64,000 nucleotides of DNA from NCBI GenBank assembly GCA_008508345.1, contig QNGE01000939.1, positions 124,001-188,000 of the forward strand, read 5' to 3'. A program made the translations under genes and the position numbers. This DNA comes from Paragonimus westermani (taxonomy: Eukaryota > Platyhelminthes > Trematoda > Plagiorchiida > Troglotrematidae). This document shows, one piece after another, positions 26,740 to 37,195 of this stretch; the first letter of the stretch is position 1; every line of letters begins with the position of its first letter. Under the pieces are notes generated by a model. The model ran no database searches. It was given only the letters and a program-made list of their open reading frames with translations, and was not told the origin of the DNA.

Positions 26740-27372
26740 TAGAGTGAAGTATCAGCTCTTTTATTCGGAATAGTCAAAAGACTAGTCTCAGATGACAATT
26801 AAAGCTGCAATATGCAGGCGATATTTTGGCAACGCTGTGATTTTTCACCGACATTGATCAAATTGATTTGCATCCTGACCCCCTTAGATCTATTCACTGG
26901 AGCCTACCCTTGCATTATGAAATTGAATCACAGGGTAATTTGGCATTTTTAGATATCCTCATCATTAGGCACAGGAGCAAAAACATAGGACAAACTGATC
27001 ATCGTGAAGCAGTATGCAGCGGGTAGTATCTTCAGTTCTTCAGCTTTGCCCAAATAACACATAAGCGTGGTTCAGTTGAGACTATTTCATAGAGCACAGA
27101 CATCATAAGCTGTCCGGATGCTCAACTTTGTAATGACGTCTTATAACCTTCTTGGTTCTCCTATGGACTCGTCAACAGATCCAACTGGCAGAGCTGACGA
27201 TCGGGTGGATAAAAATTTAGTTGATAGATTTGCTATTTGTCAGGGTAGTCTCCTTTTTGATGGTGTGTCCCCGATTAGTCAGAACGGGGACAAAACCAGC
27301 GTGGAATATATGTTTCGGGGTAATCATCCTGAAATACTAAGACCACAATTTAGAGCTCATATATCGATGTAA
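26740..27372 (+). mobile_element. Penelope-like element remnant, second family
   Basis: A chain of blocks in PLE order can be read. FWQR lies where FWxRYVDD is expected (about 26,825), with the catalytic YVDD itself lost. LHYEIESQGNLAFLDILI follows at about 26,910-26,965, corresponding to the xFLDVLV block after the palm. Then YLQFFSFAQITHKRGSVETI at about 27,030-27,090 corresponds to the QYLxFxSxxxxxHKRGVVRTL block. A frame to 27372 next has FDGVSPISQ and FRGNHPEILRPQ, resembling the linker before GIY-YIG. Stops (for example TAG before YLQF) and frame jumps show decay. Motif spacing differs from the element at 57.5 kb, so it is probably a different PLE lineage. No GIY-YIG core was found. Confidence 0.5.
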
Positions 27373-27415
27373 ATTATTGCATCAAACTATACCATCAATT
27401 AGTACAAACATTCAG

Positions 27416-27679
27416 ATGATATATCTAATCTCACTTCTCTTTTTCTTAGAGTTTGCGAACAGTACAATATTGCCAGGTAATGACGAAGAAGCACACATCG
27501 AGGTAAGCACAAACATCCCAGGTCTGTTGAAACAAAAGATAACGAGCAGACAACGGTCTAGTGTATACTGCATCTTCGATGAATCCACGTTGAATGATAT
27601 GCTGTTAGATTCATTACTTTTGACAGGAGAAAACCAGCCGGAATTTGAGTTCAGAATTTCCAGCTTTGCACGAAATTAA
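27416..27679 (+). CDS. Possible small secreted protein or exon
   Basis: The ATG frame encodes 87 residues beginning with a hydrophobic segment (MIYLISLLFFLEFANS) that could be a signal peptide with cleavage near Ser16. The remainder is polar with one cysteine and no family signature. The same DNA contains a strong 3' splice-like tract, CTTCTCTTTTTCTTAG (ending about 27450), and a donor-like GAG|GTAAGC (about 27502). The hydrophobic start may therefore just be an intron's pyrimidine tract and the real exon only about 50 bases. It sits directly after a PLE remnant, which lowers confidence. Confidence 0.18.
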   Translation: MIYLISLLFFLEFANSTILPGNDEEAHIEVSTNIPGLLKQKITSRQRSSVYCIFDESTLNDMLLDSLLLTGENQPEFEFRISSFARN

Positions 27680-28840
27680 GGTGAATCGAAGAAGGTTTTA
27701 GTTCGCAAAATATTGTTTAGTTGGCTCGCCGTTTTAAAACACTTCAAATCTCATCCAGTTTGGTTTTTCGAGGAACACAATTCACAAGGTGCTCCTCTCA
27801 ATTTGGTTATCTGCTCTGTGTTAATATATAGGACAACAATCTGTTACCTTTTGTGACTCATAAGAAGTGATCCTTGAAGTGTATCAATCCCATAAGTTGG
27901 CATTATTTCCGTTGACCTTAGTTTCGCCTTTTTAGAGGATGTGAAACCACAAATAAAGAAACATTAGGCTAAAACCTGGATCAAACGCACGTGTTGGAGC
28001 TGTGTGTTGAAAACGTGTAGGTTCATAACAATTTACTCACTTGTTTTGATAAACAATCCGCATGTCAATAAAAATATTTTGATCCATTGTCTATTCCCAA
28101 AAGGCACCGCGTATCTTTCATGCATTGTTCTTGTAGATGTACTCGTCTAATGCGTAACTGATGGAAACGATTGCGTAGCGCATAAAGTATTTTTTCAGCC
28201 TGTATTTTTCTATGCATGAGGAATATACTGTAGATTCATTACAACGATAAAACCGCAAGAGTTACACACGCATTCACAATTCGGCTTTCAATGGAGAACA
28301 GAGTGTAACCTTTCCAACCTACTCACATATTTTATCTTGATTGATTCAGTTGTGACCTAACCTATAGATAGAGTAATCCTATCGATATACCGACATTATT
28401 GCGTATGGCCAAAACAGAGTAACACAATGCAACGTGAAGAACTATTCAGCCATTTTACCTGCGTCAGTCGGTAGTATTTTTCGTTCTTCGTGTAAGAAAA
28501 CCTCGCCAGTTCAATCTGAACGTTTGTCTTCTGTAATAACTTTCACGAAACAAGATTAGAAAATCCGGCCTCAGATAGGAAAACATGGATAAACCGTGGA
28601 TTAGGCAGGTCAAACGAGGTTAAGTTCCCGGATTCAAACGAGTCGCATCAGCCCTCGCACATTAGGAACTCCAACAGGTGCAAAACTTTTCCATAGTGCT
28701 TCCTATCGAGGTGAGGACATCAAACTGTTCAGTTTGCCAGCAACTTTGACTGGTTTTTCATTGATACTGTCTAAAACAAATTTGGACAGTTGAACTACTT
28801 TTCTTGGTTGTTAATAGACTGTGCTTATAGCTTTAAATAT
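27680..28840. other. Unassigned stretch, nothing recognised
   Basis: No frame of interest, no repeat structure and no transposon motif. A weak box B-like GTTTGAATCC is readable on the minus strand near 28632-28641 without a good box A. Confidence 0.4.
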
Positions 28841-29074
28841 TCAACATTTCTCAAAAACAGACGCATTGACTACTAAAAGTCTACGCTTTTTGTGATTCAG
28901 TTGAATACGTGCAAAGAATTGTCTGAGAACAGCAAACATAGCACCGTAGAGTGACAATTCATGCGTTAAAAGATATTGCGCGTTAGGCATTTTTGTCTTG
29001 AGGCTTTCTCCACCGGCAACAAAAACAATGTTAAAATGGCCGCCAGGAACGGGTAACAATATAAGTCCGATCAT
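28841..29074 (-). CDS. Possible 3' exon of a minus-strand gene
   Basis: A 77-codon frame from ATG to TGA has a hydrophobic start (MIGLILLPVPGGHFNIVFVAGG) and then a basic, helix-like stretch with no family signature. In register upstream an acceptor-like TTTGACAG lies 12 bases before the ATG. With the exon-like frame at 29221-29445 on the same strand it could form a two-exon gene end. Function is unknown. Confidence 0.22.
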   Translation of the reverse strand: MIGLILLPVPGGHFNIVFVAGGESLKTKMPNAQYLLTHELSLYGAMFAVLRQFFARIQLNHKKRRLLVVNASVFEKC

Positions 29075-29220
29075 ATAACTGTTTGCCTGTCAAACTGCAC
29101 GAAATCTCCGGTGTAATCCTTGAACTAGCCCACTTGATTGTTCACACCTAGTAAAAACCAGGAGATTTTTGAGGCAGTGTGGACCATAAGGTTGGCACGA
29201 CAAGTAAAACTTGAAACTGA

Positions 29221-29445
29221 CTAGTTTAGACAGGATGACTTCGGTTGAGAATTATTCAGTCTGTGGAATAAGTAGGCCCCAGCCAAGGTAAGATTGGATC
29301 CGCTCAAGTGCCAATGGGATTTTTTCGTCGGTGGTGAAAGACGGTAGCAGCCACTAAAAGTAACATGGGCATTCCACAACTGAAAATCACGGACAGATTC
29401 ATGAAAACAGATAGGAGGTTCGTAGCACTGTGTGTGGCCGCTCAT
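29221..29445 (-). CDS. Possible exon with strong acceptor, family unknown
   Basis: The minus-strand frame of 74 codons begins with ATG immediately after CGCCTTTTACTGTAG, a textbook pyrimidine tract plus AG. Codon choice is balanced, and the product has four cysteines, an NLT and an NNS sequon, and aromatic residues spread as in a folded extracellular domain. No domain family is recognised. If the AG is a splice site, the ATG would be an ordinary internal codon, or the start of a trans-spliced message. Confidence 0.28.
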   Translation of the reverse strand: MSGHTQCYEPPICFHESVRDFQLWNAHVTFSGCYRLSPPTKKSHWHLSGSNLTLAGAYLFHRLNNSQPKSSCLN

Positions 29446-32400
29446 CTACAGTAAAAGGCGAACTAATGAGAAATAGTTCATTTGAATTTTCATTCCTCAA
29501 CATCCTCGACCTCCTCGAGAACGTAACACCTGTAGGATATAAGAAGAAAACCACCGTTTTCAATCGTTCAGTAGTAGTTGACAGAGATCGAAAGTAACAG
29601 GAGTCGGTGCTGTTGAAAAATATGAATTAAGAGATTAAACTCAACTCAACAAGTTTGCTTTCAATGATATTCGGTCTACGAGAGGGTATAAGGACTGAAA
29701 TTTGTCTAGGCAACCAGTCTCAATTTTCTTTGGGGTCACTAAACAGGGGGTTTTTTGTGCTTTTAGTACACGCCAAAATTACAGGATTTTGACTTTTGTA
29801 TGGTTCAAGAAATGTGGGTGAATTTGAGAATTGTTTAACTTTGTTTAATTAGTTCACAAACTGTCACACAGCAGTCAACTTCACCTGTTTCTAGGTCATG
29901 TAAATTCGTCACCAAAACTCTGCTTCTTTTTAACCAGACGACTGCACGTTAAACACCCTCAGACAGGAAGAGATACGCTGATACCAGGGACCAATCACTT
30001 AGTCCCGTATACAAACCATGAAGCTATGACAAGACATATAAGGAACGTCAAGTATCATGCAAAGAAGCTGTGTTTCAACACATCCTGAAACTTACACCGC
30101 AGCGTTCAACATCTTCTGATAGTACCATTTTTGAAAGTGCGGACCCGGTGGAAGTGTTGGACTTCAGATAAACATCCTTTCACGTGTGACAAATCAGTTC
30201 ACTTAAAAGAACAGGTATGCAGTGATCTTCAGAGGCTACACGAGAACACTAGTCAGCGTCAAAGCATTTCGTCAGTTAAAGAAAGCGTTGAAACTAAAGT
30301 CACATTCTGGTTGACCACAAAGACCACAGTAGAAGTTTTAACGGTTCGCGTACCAACGTAGTTTTGATTCAGCCAGTTTTATACTGTACAACTTTAGCAA
30401 TGCAGGTGGGCGCAAGACAAAGTTCTAACGGAAAAGTAAATCGGTACAAACAAACGAAATTAGCATACTGTCTCCGGTATTTCCTAAAAATATGTACTAA
30501 AATCCGACAAATATTCCGTCTACTTTTGAGAGCCGTACTACCACCGATGAAGTGTTTGACTGTTGGAGAAAACACAGTAGTATTTCGATATCTAAAAAGA
30601 TTGTTTCAACAGTCCTCAAATTTCTACTGTTCTAATAGCCAAGAATTTTTTTCAGAACGTAATGTTACACACTATCGCTTTCCAAGTAGGAAACGCATCA
30701 ACTGCCGACTATCTTACGTCACGTAGCTGTGAAGGATACCTTTTACCCGGTTCCACTCAATTGGAGCACATTTGGTGAACTGCAAAACGACCTTCCAAGT
30801 GTTCCACACACTTTTTCTACCGGAAAAATTCCGCAATATTTCTATTGAACTGCATATTAGTGCACGTGTTGACGTACATCTAATTAATTAAACACTTATT
30901 TCCAGCATGAACGGGCTAATTGTTTTGGACGTTATTTTTTATTCCCTTTACTTAGTGATTCTTAAGTTACATCTTTGCTGTTCTCCATCAAGTACAATAG
31001 AGACATATTAATTCCTGGCTAACATCTCACTGATGGATGCTTCTTGGTTACAAAGAAGGAATTTGCAAATTTAACCACCAGGCATACTTTCATAGATTTC
31101 GGAAGTAAACGTTACCCAAATACTCCTGCTGACTGCGGTCTGTAACCTGATGTTCAAAAAAGTACTTCCACTTTCCTTCCGTTACATATTCGGTGTCAAG
31201 TGTCTTACAACTTTTCTTGTCTAGCTTATGCGGTAGTCGTTCACATTTGCCTCGCATGTACCCTCTTAATCTTTCCTTCAGAACCTTTTATCTAAACCTC
31301 ATATATTTCGGAGTTGTTTTACCAGATGGGTGGTTCCATATTGGATGCTTTAGATTCTTGTTTCACTCGGCTTCAACCAAAGATGTTAGTCTCTCAGAAA
31401 GAAATGTTTCTAAGGGTGATATGGTTTCCCATAGAATCCTGACTAACTCTTTTGTTTACAAACACTGTATTGCTCGCGATCTGATTTCCGCGAAAAATTC
31501 ATCTTGCTTTCTATCCCTTTTCTTGATCCTGGTGTGTCACAGTCCATTTGGCTTTCTTCAGGTGTCAAAACCCAGCTGGTTTTGTACGTACGACAGAGAA
31601 CAACAACGAAGCAACTTAGGATATATTTTTGACGGTGGACTATGATTCATCGTCCACTACATTATTTAGTAAACGTTATCTTAAGTGAACTTTTCCTGGG
31701 ATAAACTCAAAAAATTGAACTGAAAGTGGTACAGCTCCAGATCTTTGTTCAAACGAATTTTGATGAATCTCAGTAAACACATATCGCACTAAGGAAAATG
31801 ATAAAATATGCCCAAAGTTTCCACTTGCAGATAGTGCAGCCAGTGTGGGAAAAAATAACCTGTTAACAAACTAGCTTTAATTCGGTTGAAAGTCCACGTT
31901 GAGCACAAAACGGAGGCTTCAACCGTCTACTAACAATTTTCTCGGCAAGCTGAAGTATTCGCGTGTTCTAGTATGTGTTCGTTTTTTATTAAATTTGTGA
32001 CCATTTTCTACAGTGTGTACACTACATTATGCTAACAAATGTATTCACATAACGATCAAGCAATACGTCAACGTTAGCTTCCGTTTTCGTGGATTTCATC
32101 ATTTTTATGTGAACACCTCCGTCTACCTAGTTTACTCTAATCGCTGAATATTTACAACTGGGGCGCGTGAAGTTTTCCTTGAACTTTTTACCTTAATCTA
32201 ATGGTATACAGTAAATATTTAATGCATTGAACGGCTTTCAGAGAAGAATTCTGAAGACTTGCAATTATGGGATTTCAGTTGACCTAAGTTGAGTTCGATC
32301 TCAAAAAGATTCCATTTAATTTGGTTGATTCTTGACAAACTACAAACAAATTACAGGCGACTGCTAGTTCATATCATTTTTCACCTAAGTGGTTTTCCCG

Positions 32401-35400
32401 CAGTGGAGAACGTTCTGTTAGCAAAGAACGAAGAGCTAACTCATCACTCCCCTAAGATTTGTTTTAAAATGGTCGAAGAACAACGCAAGGTCCTCCACTC
32501 AGAGAAAAACAACTCATCTTTTAGATTACAACTTACCCGGGTACGATGTTTAGATGTTTAATCTCTCAGCACATATGCGAGTGTCAGCTGGCCACCTTCC
32601 TATCACAGTCAAACATACAATTAAGCAAAGGCGTATATTTTGCCTGTTCTGTTCCATACTTGTTTGGATTTATGTTCACTGGTTTTATTAGTACGTTGCT
32701 TTAATTTTAAGCCTATGATATGGTGAAAATGTGTACCAAAGTCTTTTTAACACACTTTTTCTTCCTCACTACCACCTGAGATGTTTTGTCTCGTAGTTAC
32801 ATGCTATTCACTAAAGTCTATTTTTCTAAATTGGGACAGGGTATATATTTTGTCTTTTTCTGTGTTATACCAAGCCAGCTCTCCTGTAAACTTATGGGGT
32901 CACAACTGTAAAACTTCTAATATTCGTGCCTTACTTCTACTCGCCTAATATTTATTTTCACTATTTACACACGCTAACAATCACTAAAGTATTTTACTCA
33001 GCGCTTTCCAAGTTTAGTTGCGGAACAGTTTGCAACACTGAAACGTTGTTCACAACATCAAGAAAGATAAGCTGCTTGAAGAACAATTGCTGTAGATAGA
33101 ATGCTTGACTCTTGGTTGATTAATCAGATCTATGGTGCGAAATGCAAACTACATAGTTACTGCTCATAAATGTGATGTTACGATTATGATACATGCACGC
33201 ATGGACGCGCATAATCAATTCTTCATTGTTATGTAATAATGAACTATCAGGTCAACTAGAATTTCAATACAATTCATTTTTGTTCACTACACCCACTGGC
33301 TTCAGCTTCAGACATTTTTAGATGTGCTGACTCGATGTGTCGTTGGTCCTAATAACATTGTATAAGACAGTAAAGTAACAAATGAGTAAGGATGTGGGAA
33401 AAAACTCAGGCCAAGTGAAGCGCACATTCATGAGGAAGAAAAGAGTGTTATCAAACGACATGATTGGGTGGGCTTCAAAAGAACACTTATTTGTTGCATT
33501 GATAAGCTAGTTTGTTAAAGTATAGTCATGCAGTAGAAAAAGCAATAGTTTCACTCTCCCCACTAAACCCACATTTGATTACAAACACTTGGATCACGTA
33601 GCAGAATCATTCAAAACATATGCACTGTAAACTGGTCTGAGACATCCAGTTGACTGGATGTACACAGACCTCATTCTTACTAGTGTATTCGCACCAAAGC
33701 ACAGCACAAAACATTTCAATTTTCCCCAGCAGTAACTAGAACTAACTGATTGCAAGATGACTTATGACCGTCCAAACAATGGAGTTCAATCGTTCGTGAA
33801 TTTACCATAAGTGAAGCCTTATGAGCAAGTCCTGTTAGATTTGCAATATAAAAAAATCACGTTTTACTATACTCACACCTCCAACAAATGTCTTGATCGT
33901 GGGGTTAGCAGTCTGAGTTAATAAATTACAACTGCCTATCAAATAAGGAGGAGCAGAAAACCTGAGCAGTACTTACAAAAGAAGCTAGATGAGCATTAAG
34001 ATGGGATCAGTCTTCTCCTGTGTGGGGTCAGTAGAGCACCAATCAACACGGCTGCTTAACAAACGCGTGATCAGAATTCTAGTTTCTACCGCGGCAAAGG
34101 TATGTACTACTGACAAGCTCTAACAAAAGCGAAACTCCAGTCTAGTAATTATGTTTGCAGAGTCTGGTTGGACTGCCTATCTGAATACGAAAGCTGTGAT
34201 CACTTGTGTGTGACAGTCAGGTTGAAACGAGGGGTAACCGAATGACTGAATTTGATCCAAAGTGTTAAAAATGTTTATGCGCTTTCAGAATAAGTGAGTG
34301 TACATTCGAAATCAGTGTGATCTGGATAGAGTAGAAAAACTCAATCTATGCCCAGTCAGAAACAGGCGACTTACTGCTTCGGAATAAACACAGCATATGC
34401 ATACAAGCAATCAGCTAGAAAAATATGTGCATTGTTGCGAATTCTGAAGCGATACGTTAAACTGATTGAAACAGAAAACTAGACGATGAATTTCACGCAG
34501 TACAATGTAGTCATAAACAGTAAAATCAGCGCACTGCTTGCAGATATTTCTACTGAAACATTACAGGTACATCATAGGGCTGAATTGATCCAAGTACAAA
34601 GATCCTGGAACATCAACAGGTTGACAGTACAATTGAGAAATAGTGTATTTGTAGATCACTCAACGGAAAACTTCACCTTGAACTTTCAAAGTAGGTAGAT
34701 ACTCCACTAACAACATCAAAACCTTGTTACCGTGAAGTGATTATGACAAGATACAACTCAAATTAATCTCTAGGTGCTAAGAACTTCCTTCCTTACACTA
34801 AAGACGTAATATACATCAAAACATCTCGTACATTATTCACATTTAGATGAAAACAATCGTCATATTCTAGGATGTAATCAGATGAACTTGGACAAACCTG
34901 ACAGTTCGGACACGTCGTCTGGCAAGGTAAGCTGAGAAAACCCAGCAAGTTGTTGTTTACCCACAAGAAAATCTGCATACTTGGTTAAAAGTTATGTGAT
35001 CATAAATTGGCACTGTTGCAGCACAAATTAATATCCTCCTAATAACAAGATTGCCCATGAATAAAAAAATCACTCACAGCCACTTGCGAGTGTTGAATTG
35101 AGAAAAATCCTAACCAATTGTTTGCGAAATGAACGGAAAATTAATTGAGAAATTGAATAACTGTGTCTGAGTCATCACGGTCAAGCACATTGTAATAGTC
35201 AACAAAACGCACAAAAACAGCTTGATTTTCTGCCAAACGAGAATAGAATGGAATGAAGTGATTAAGCAGGATCAATAGAAGTAGGGGTGTGTGCAACGCC
35301 GGCCAAAATGGTTTGAGCCTGTTATGTTCGCCTGAGCTTGCAGTTGCGTGAGAATTAACCATTTTGGAAACGTTCAGTGTTATAAGTGTGCATCAGATCG

Positions 35401-37019
35401 AGAGAAATCTGGATGTTTTCAATTTGGGGATTAGCGTGCTGTCCTCCAACAGTCAGATATTTTGTAATATGTGACAAACTGGGTTGAATTCTTAGCTAGA
35501 AATTACCATAAAACCTTTGCACGTCTCACAACGGTTAGTCCATCGATGATAAAACATTTGAATTTCTCAATTTCGGCCAGAGTTGTATTTTTATGAACAA
35601 CCAGATGAGTGATAAGTTTTGATGTCACTAGTGAATAATTTTACTCCATGGAGGCTCAAAAGGAGTGTTTCACGTTCCTTCTCCTAAAATCTATTCAGAG
35701 AATTGATAGCTTAACACGCAAAAGGCTATATTTAGGATTCTTACAGCGTTATTAACGCGTTTTCAAAAAATGGACGTCGTCGTGGGCTATATTTTTAGAA
35801 TGAATATAAAAAAACGAAATAGAAGCGCACCACATTGGAAGATATGTTTAGCAACTGCAAAATCGATAGTGTCCTTGTGAGTATCTTAGCAGTTTATATC
35901 GCACTAAATTATCTCTTTTTATTCAGCTTCAGAACACGTTGTGGTATATTACAAAGTCAGCCCACTGCGTTCTCATTTTGTAACATGATCTGTGACCACG
36001 GGTTGAGTAGTGTTCATGGGGCGACCTCATTTTTTATCCTTTTCTTACATTATTGTTGTGAATCCTGTTCGTTTGCAGTTAACTTTTCCTTGCCAGCTTC
36101 ATAATGGATGTATTGCGTTTGCATTAAGAAACAAAAATAAACATTCCAAAACCACCGCCATAAAACGATTGTTTGGTTAGATTAGACAATCAGACTCCAT
36201 ATATTGAATAGTTGCGATTCCACTTCTACGTCATTTTGACCAAGTCAGTGTGCTCTGGGATAATATTGATAACACATTCTTGTTGACTTTACATTGCAAT
36301 ATATAATAGAGGATATAGTAGTTGGTAGTAGCAGTTGGTTTAACACACTGCTGTACCGGGTGTTGCGTAAACCTCTCGTTTGACTTCGGTCAAAACATAC
36401 GCTGATTTTGGAAACATGTCTCTGAATATCTTATTTCCGGAGAAGTATGAGACTTGAGTCCCGTTGATGTTGGAGTTCTCTGGGACGCATATTCTGATCG
36501 CGACGGGGAGATGAACTTAGACAACTCCAATATGAGCAATTTTCCTGATCCCGATAACAGTGTCCTCACATAAAGCAAGAAAGGACGAGCCTAAAAGTTA
36601 ATCTATGTATGAATACTGTTTGCATTTTTGATTGCTGATCAGTTTTTATCACAGTAACAGTGAACACAATACCGATAGAAGACTTTGAGGTCTTGTACCA
36701 GCTCCACTTGATGAAAAGTCCCGACTGTGATAACGTCAGTCACGGCTGGCAGCAAGGCTACCAAGTCTTGTTCCAATTCGATTGAGTAATAAAATCGTCA
36801 CTCGCGGGTAAGTTTGGCTAACCTTTTGCATTTGATGCCACGGCACTCCTTAATGTGATGTGCAACGCACAGTTGCCAGAATGGTAACTTCGTAAGATTG
36901 TGACAAACGTTCTGATGCCGGCATTATAGAGGACATTGTGTTCTCTCGGAATTTTTGCGTAACATCTTCCCTCGGATTAATCGTCCAGAGATGTTGCCAC
37001 CTCAAACATAGTATAACAG
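29446..37019. other. Long unassigned stretch with scattered exon-like shards
   Basis: The longest frame of the window outside transposons (31193-31645, plus, 150 codons from GTG) lacks domains and is near chance expectation. A plus-strand frame at about 30022-30170 reads like protein (for example KEAVFQHILKL, then ESADPVEVLDFR before a stop) but has no partner exon. At 36.66-36.81 kb, TTTTTATCACAG and a perfect GG|GTAAGT donor flank a frame that is broken by one TGA. None of these can be assigned a function. Confidence 0.3.
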
Positions 37020-37114
37020 ATATACTAGACTGTTTTTATATAAAGACCTGACCTTCAAACAAAACCGTTTCAGCTTTTCATTAATTTCAGATGAGACCCA
37101 ACTGTGAAAAGTCA
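37020..37114 (-). mobile_element. Putative SINE body next to tRNA-like head
   Basis: Directly 3' of the tRNA-like unit on the minus strand is a non-tRNA sequence beginning CTGACTTTTCACAGTTGGG. It continues for about 95 bases before losing any recognisable character. The arrangement (pol III promoter head, unrelated body) is that of a SINE, but no second copy was found in this window and the 3' end is arbitrary. Confidence 0.3.
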
Positions 37115-37195
37115 GGGCTTCGGCTGGATTCGAACCAGCGACAGATACAGCATGCCTCAACGCGGCAAGCGCTCTACCAGCCGAGCTACGAAGCC
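37115..37195 (-). tRNA. tRNA-like sequence (SINE head or tRNA pseudogene)
   Basis: On the minus strand the 81-base unit has a perfect 7-bp acceptor stem (GGCTTCG with CGAAGCC), a perfect D stem (GCTC/GAGC), a perfect 5-bp T stem (GCTGG/CCAGC) and T loop TTCGAAT, so box A and box B are intact. The stretch between D and T stems is 31 bases, about 8 longer than in a class I tRNA. The best anticodon arm (TGCC/GGCA, loop GCGTTGA) has C instead of the universal U33 and only four pairs. A decoding anticodon would be GUU (Asn) by position, but this is not reliable. It is therefore probably not a working tRNA, but an amplified tRNA relative that heads a SINE. A standard tRNA scan would probably still score it because of the intact arms. 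Confidence 0.55.

Noticed and set aside
31193..31645. Longest non-transposon frame (150 codons, plus)
   Set aside because: It starts with GTG, has no domain or splice borders, and one frame of this length is expected by chance in 64 kb at this composition.
36440..36570. Plus-strand frame with an EF-hand-like string (SDRDGEMNLD)
   Set aside because: The first and last calcium ligand positions are wrong and no second EF-hand or framing splice sites were found.
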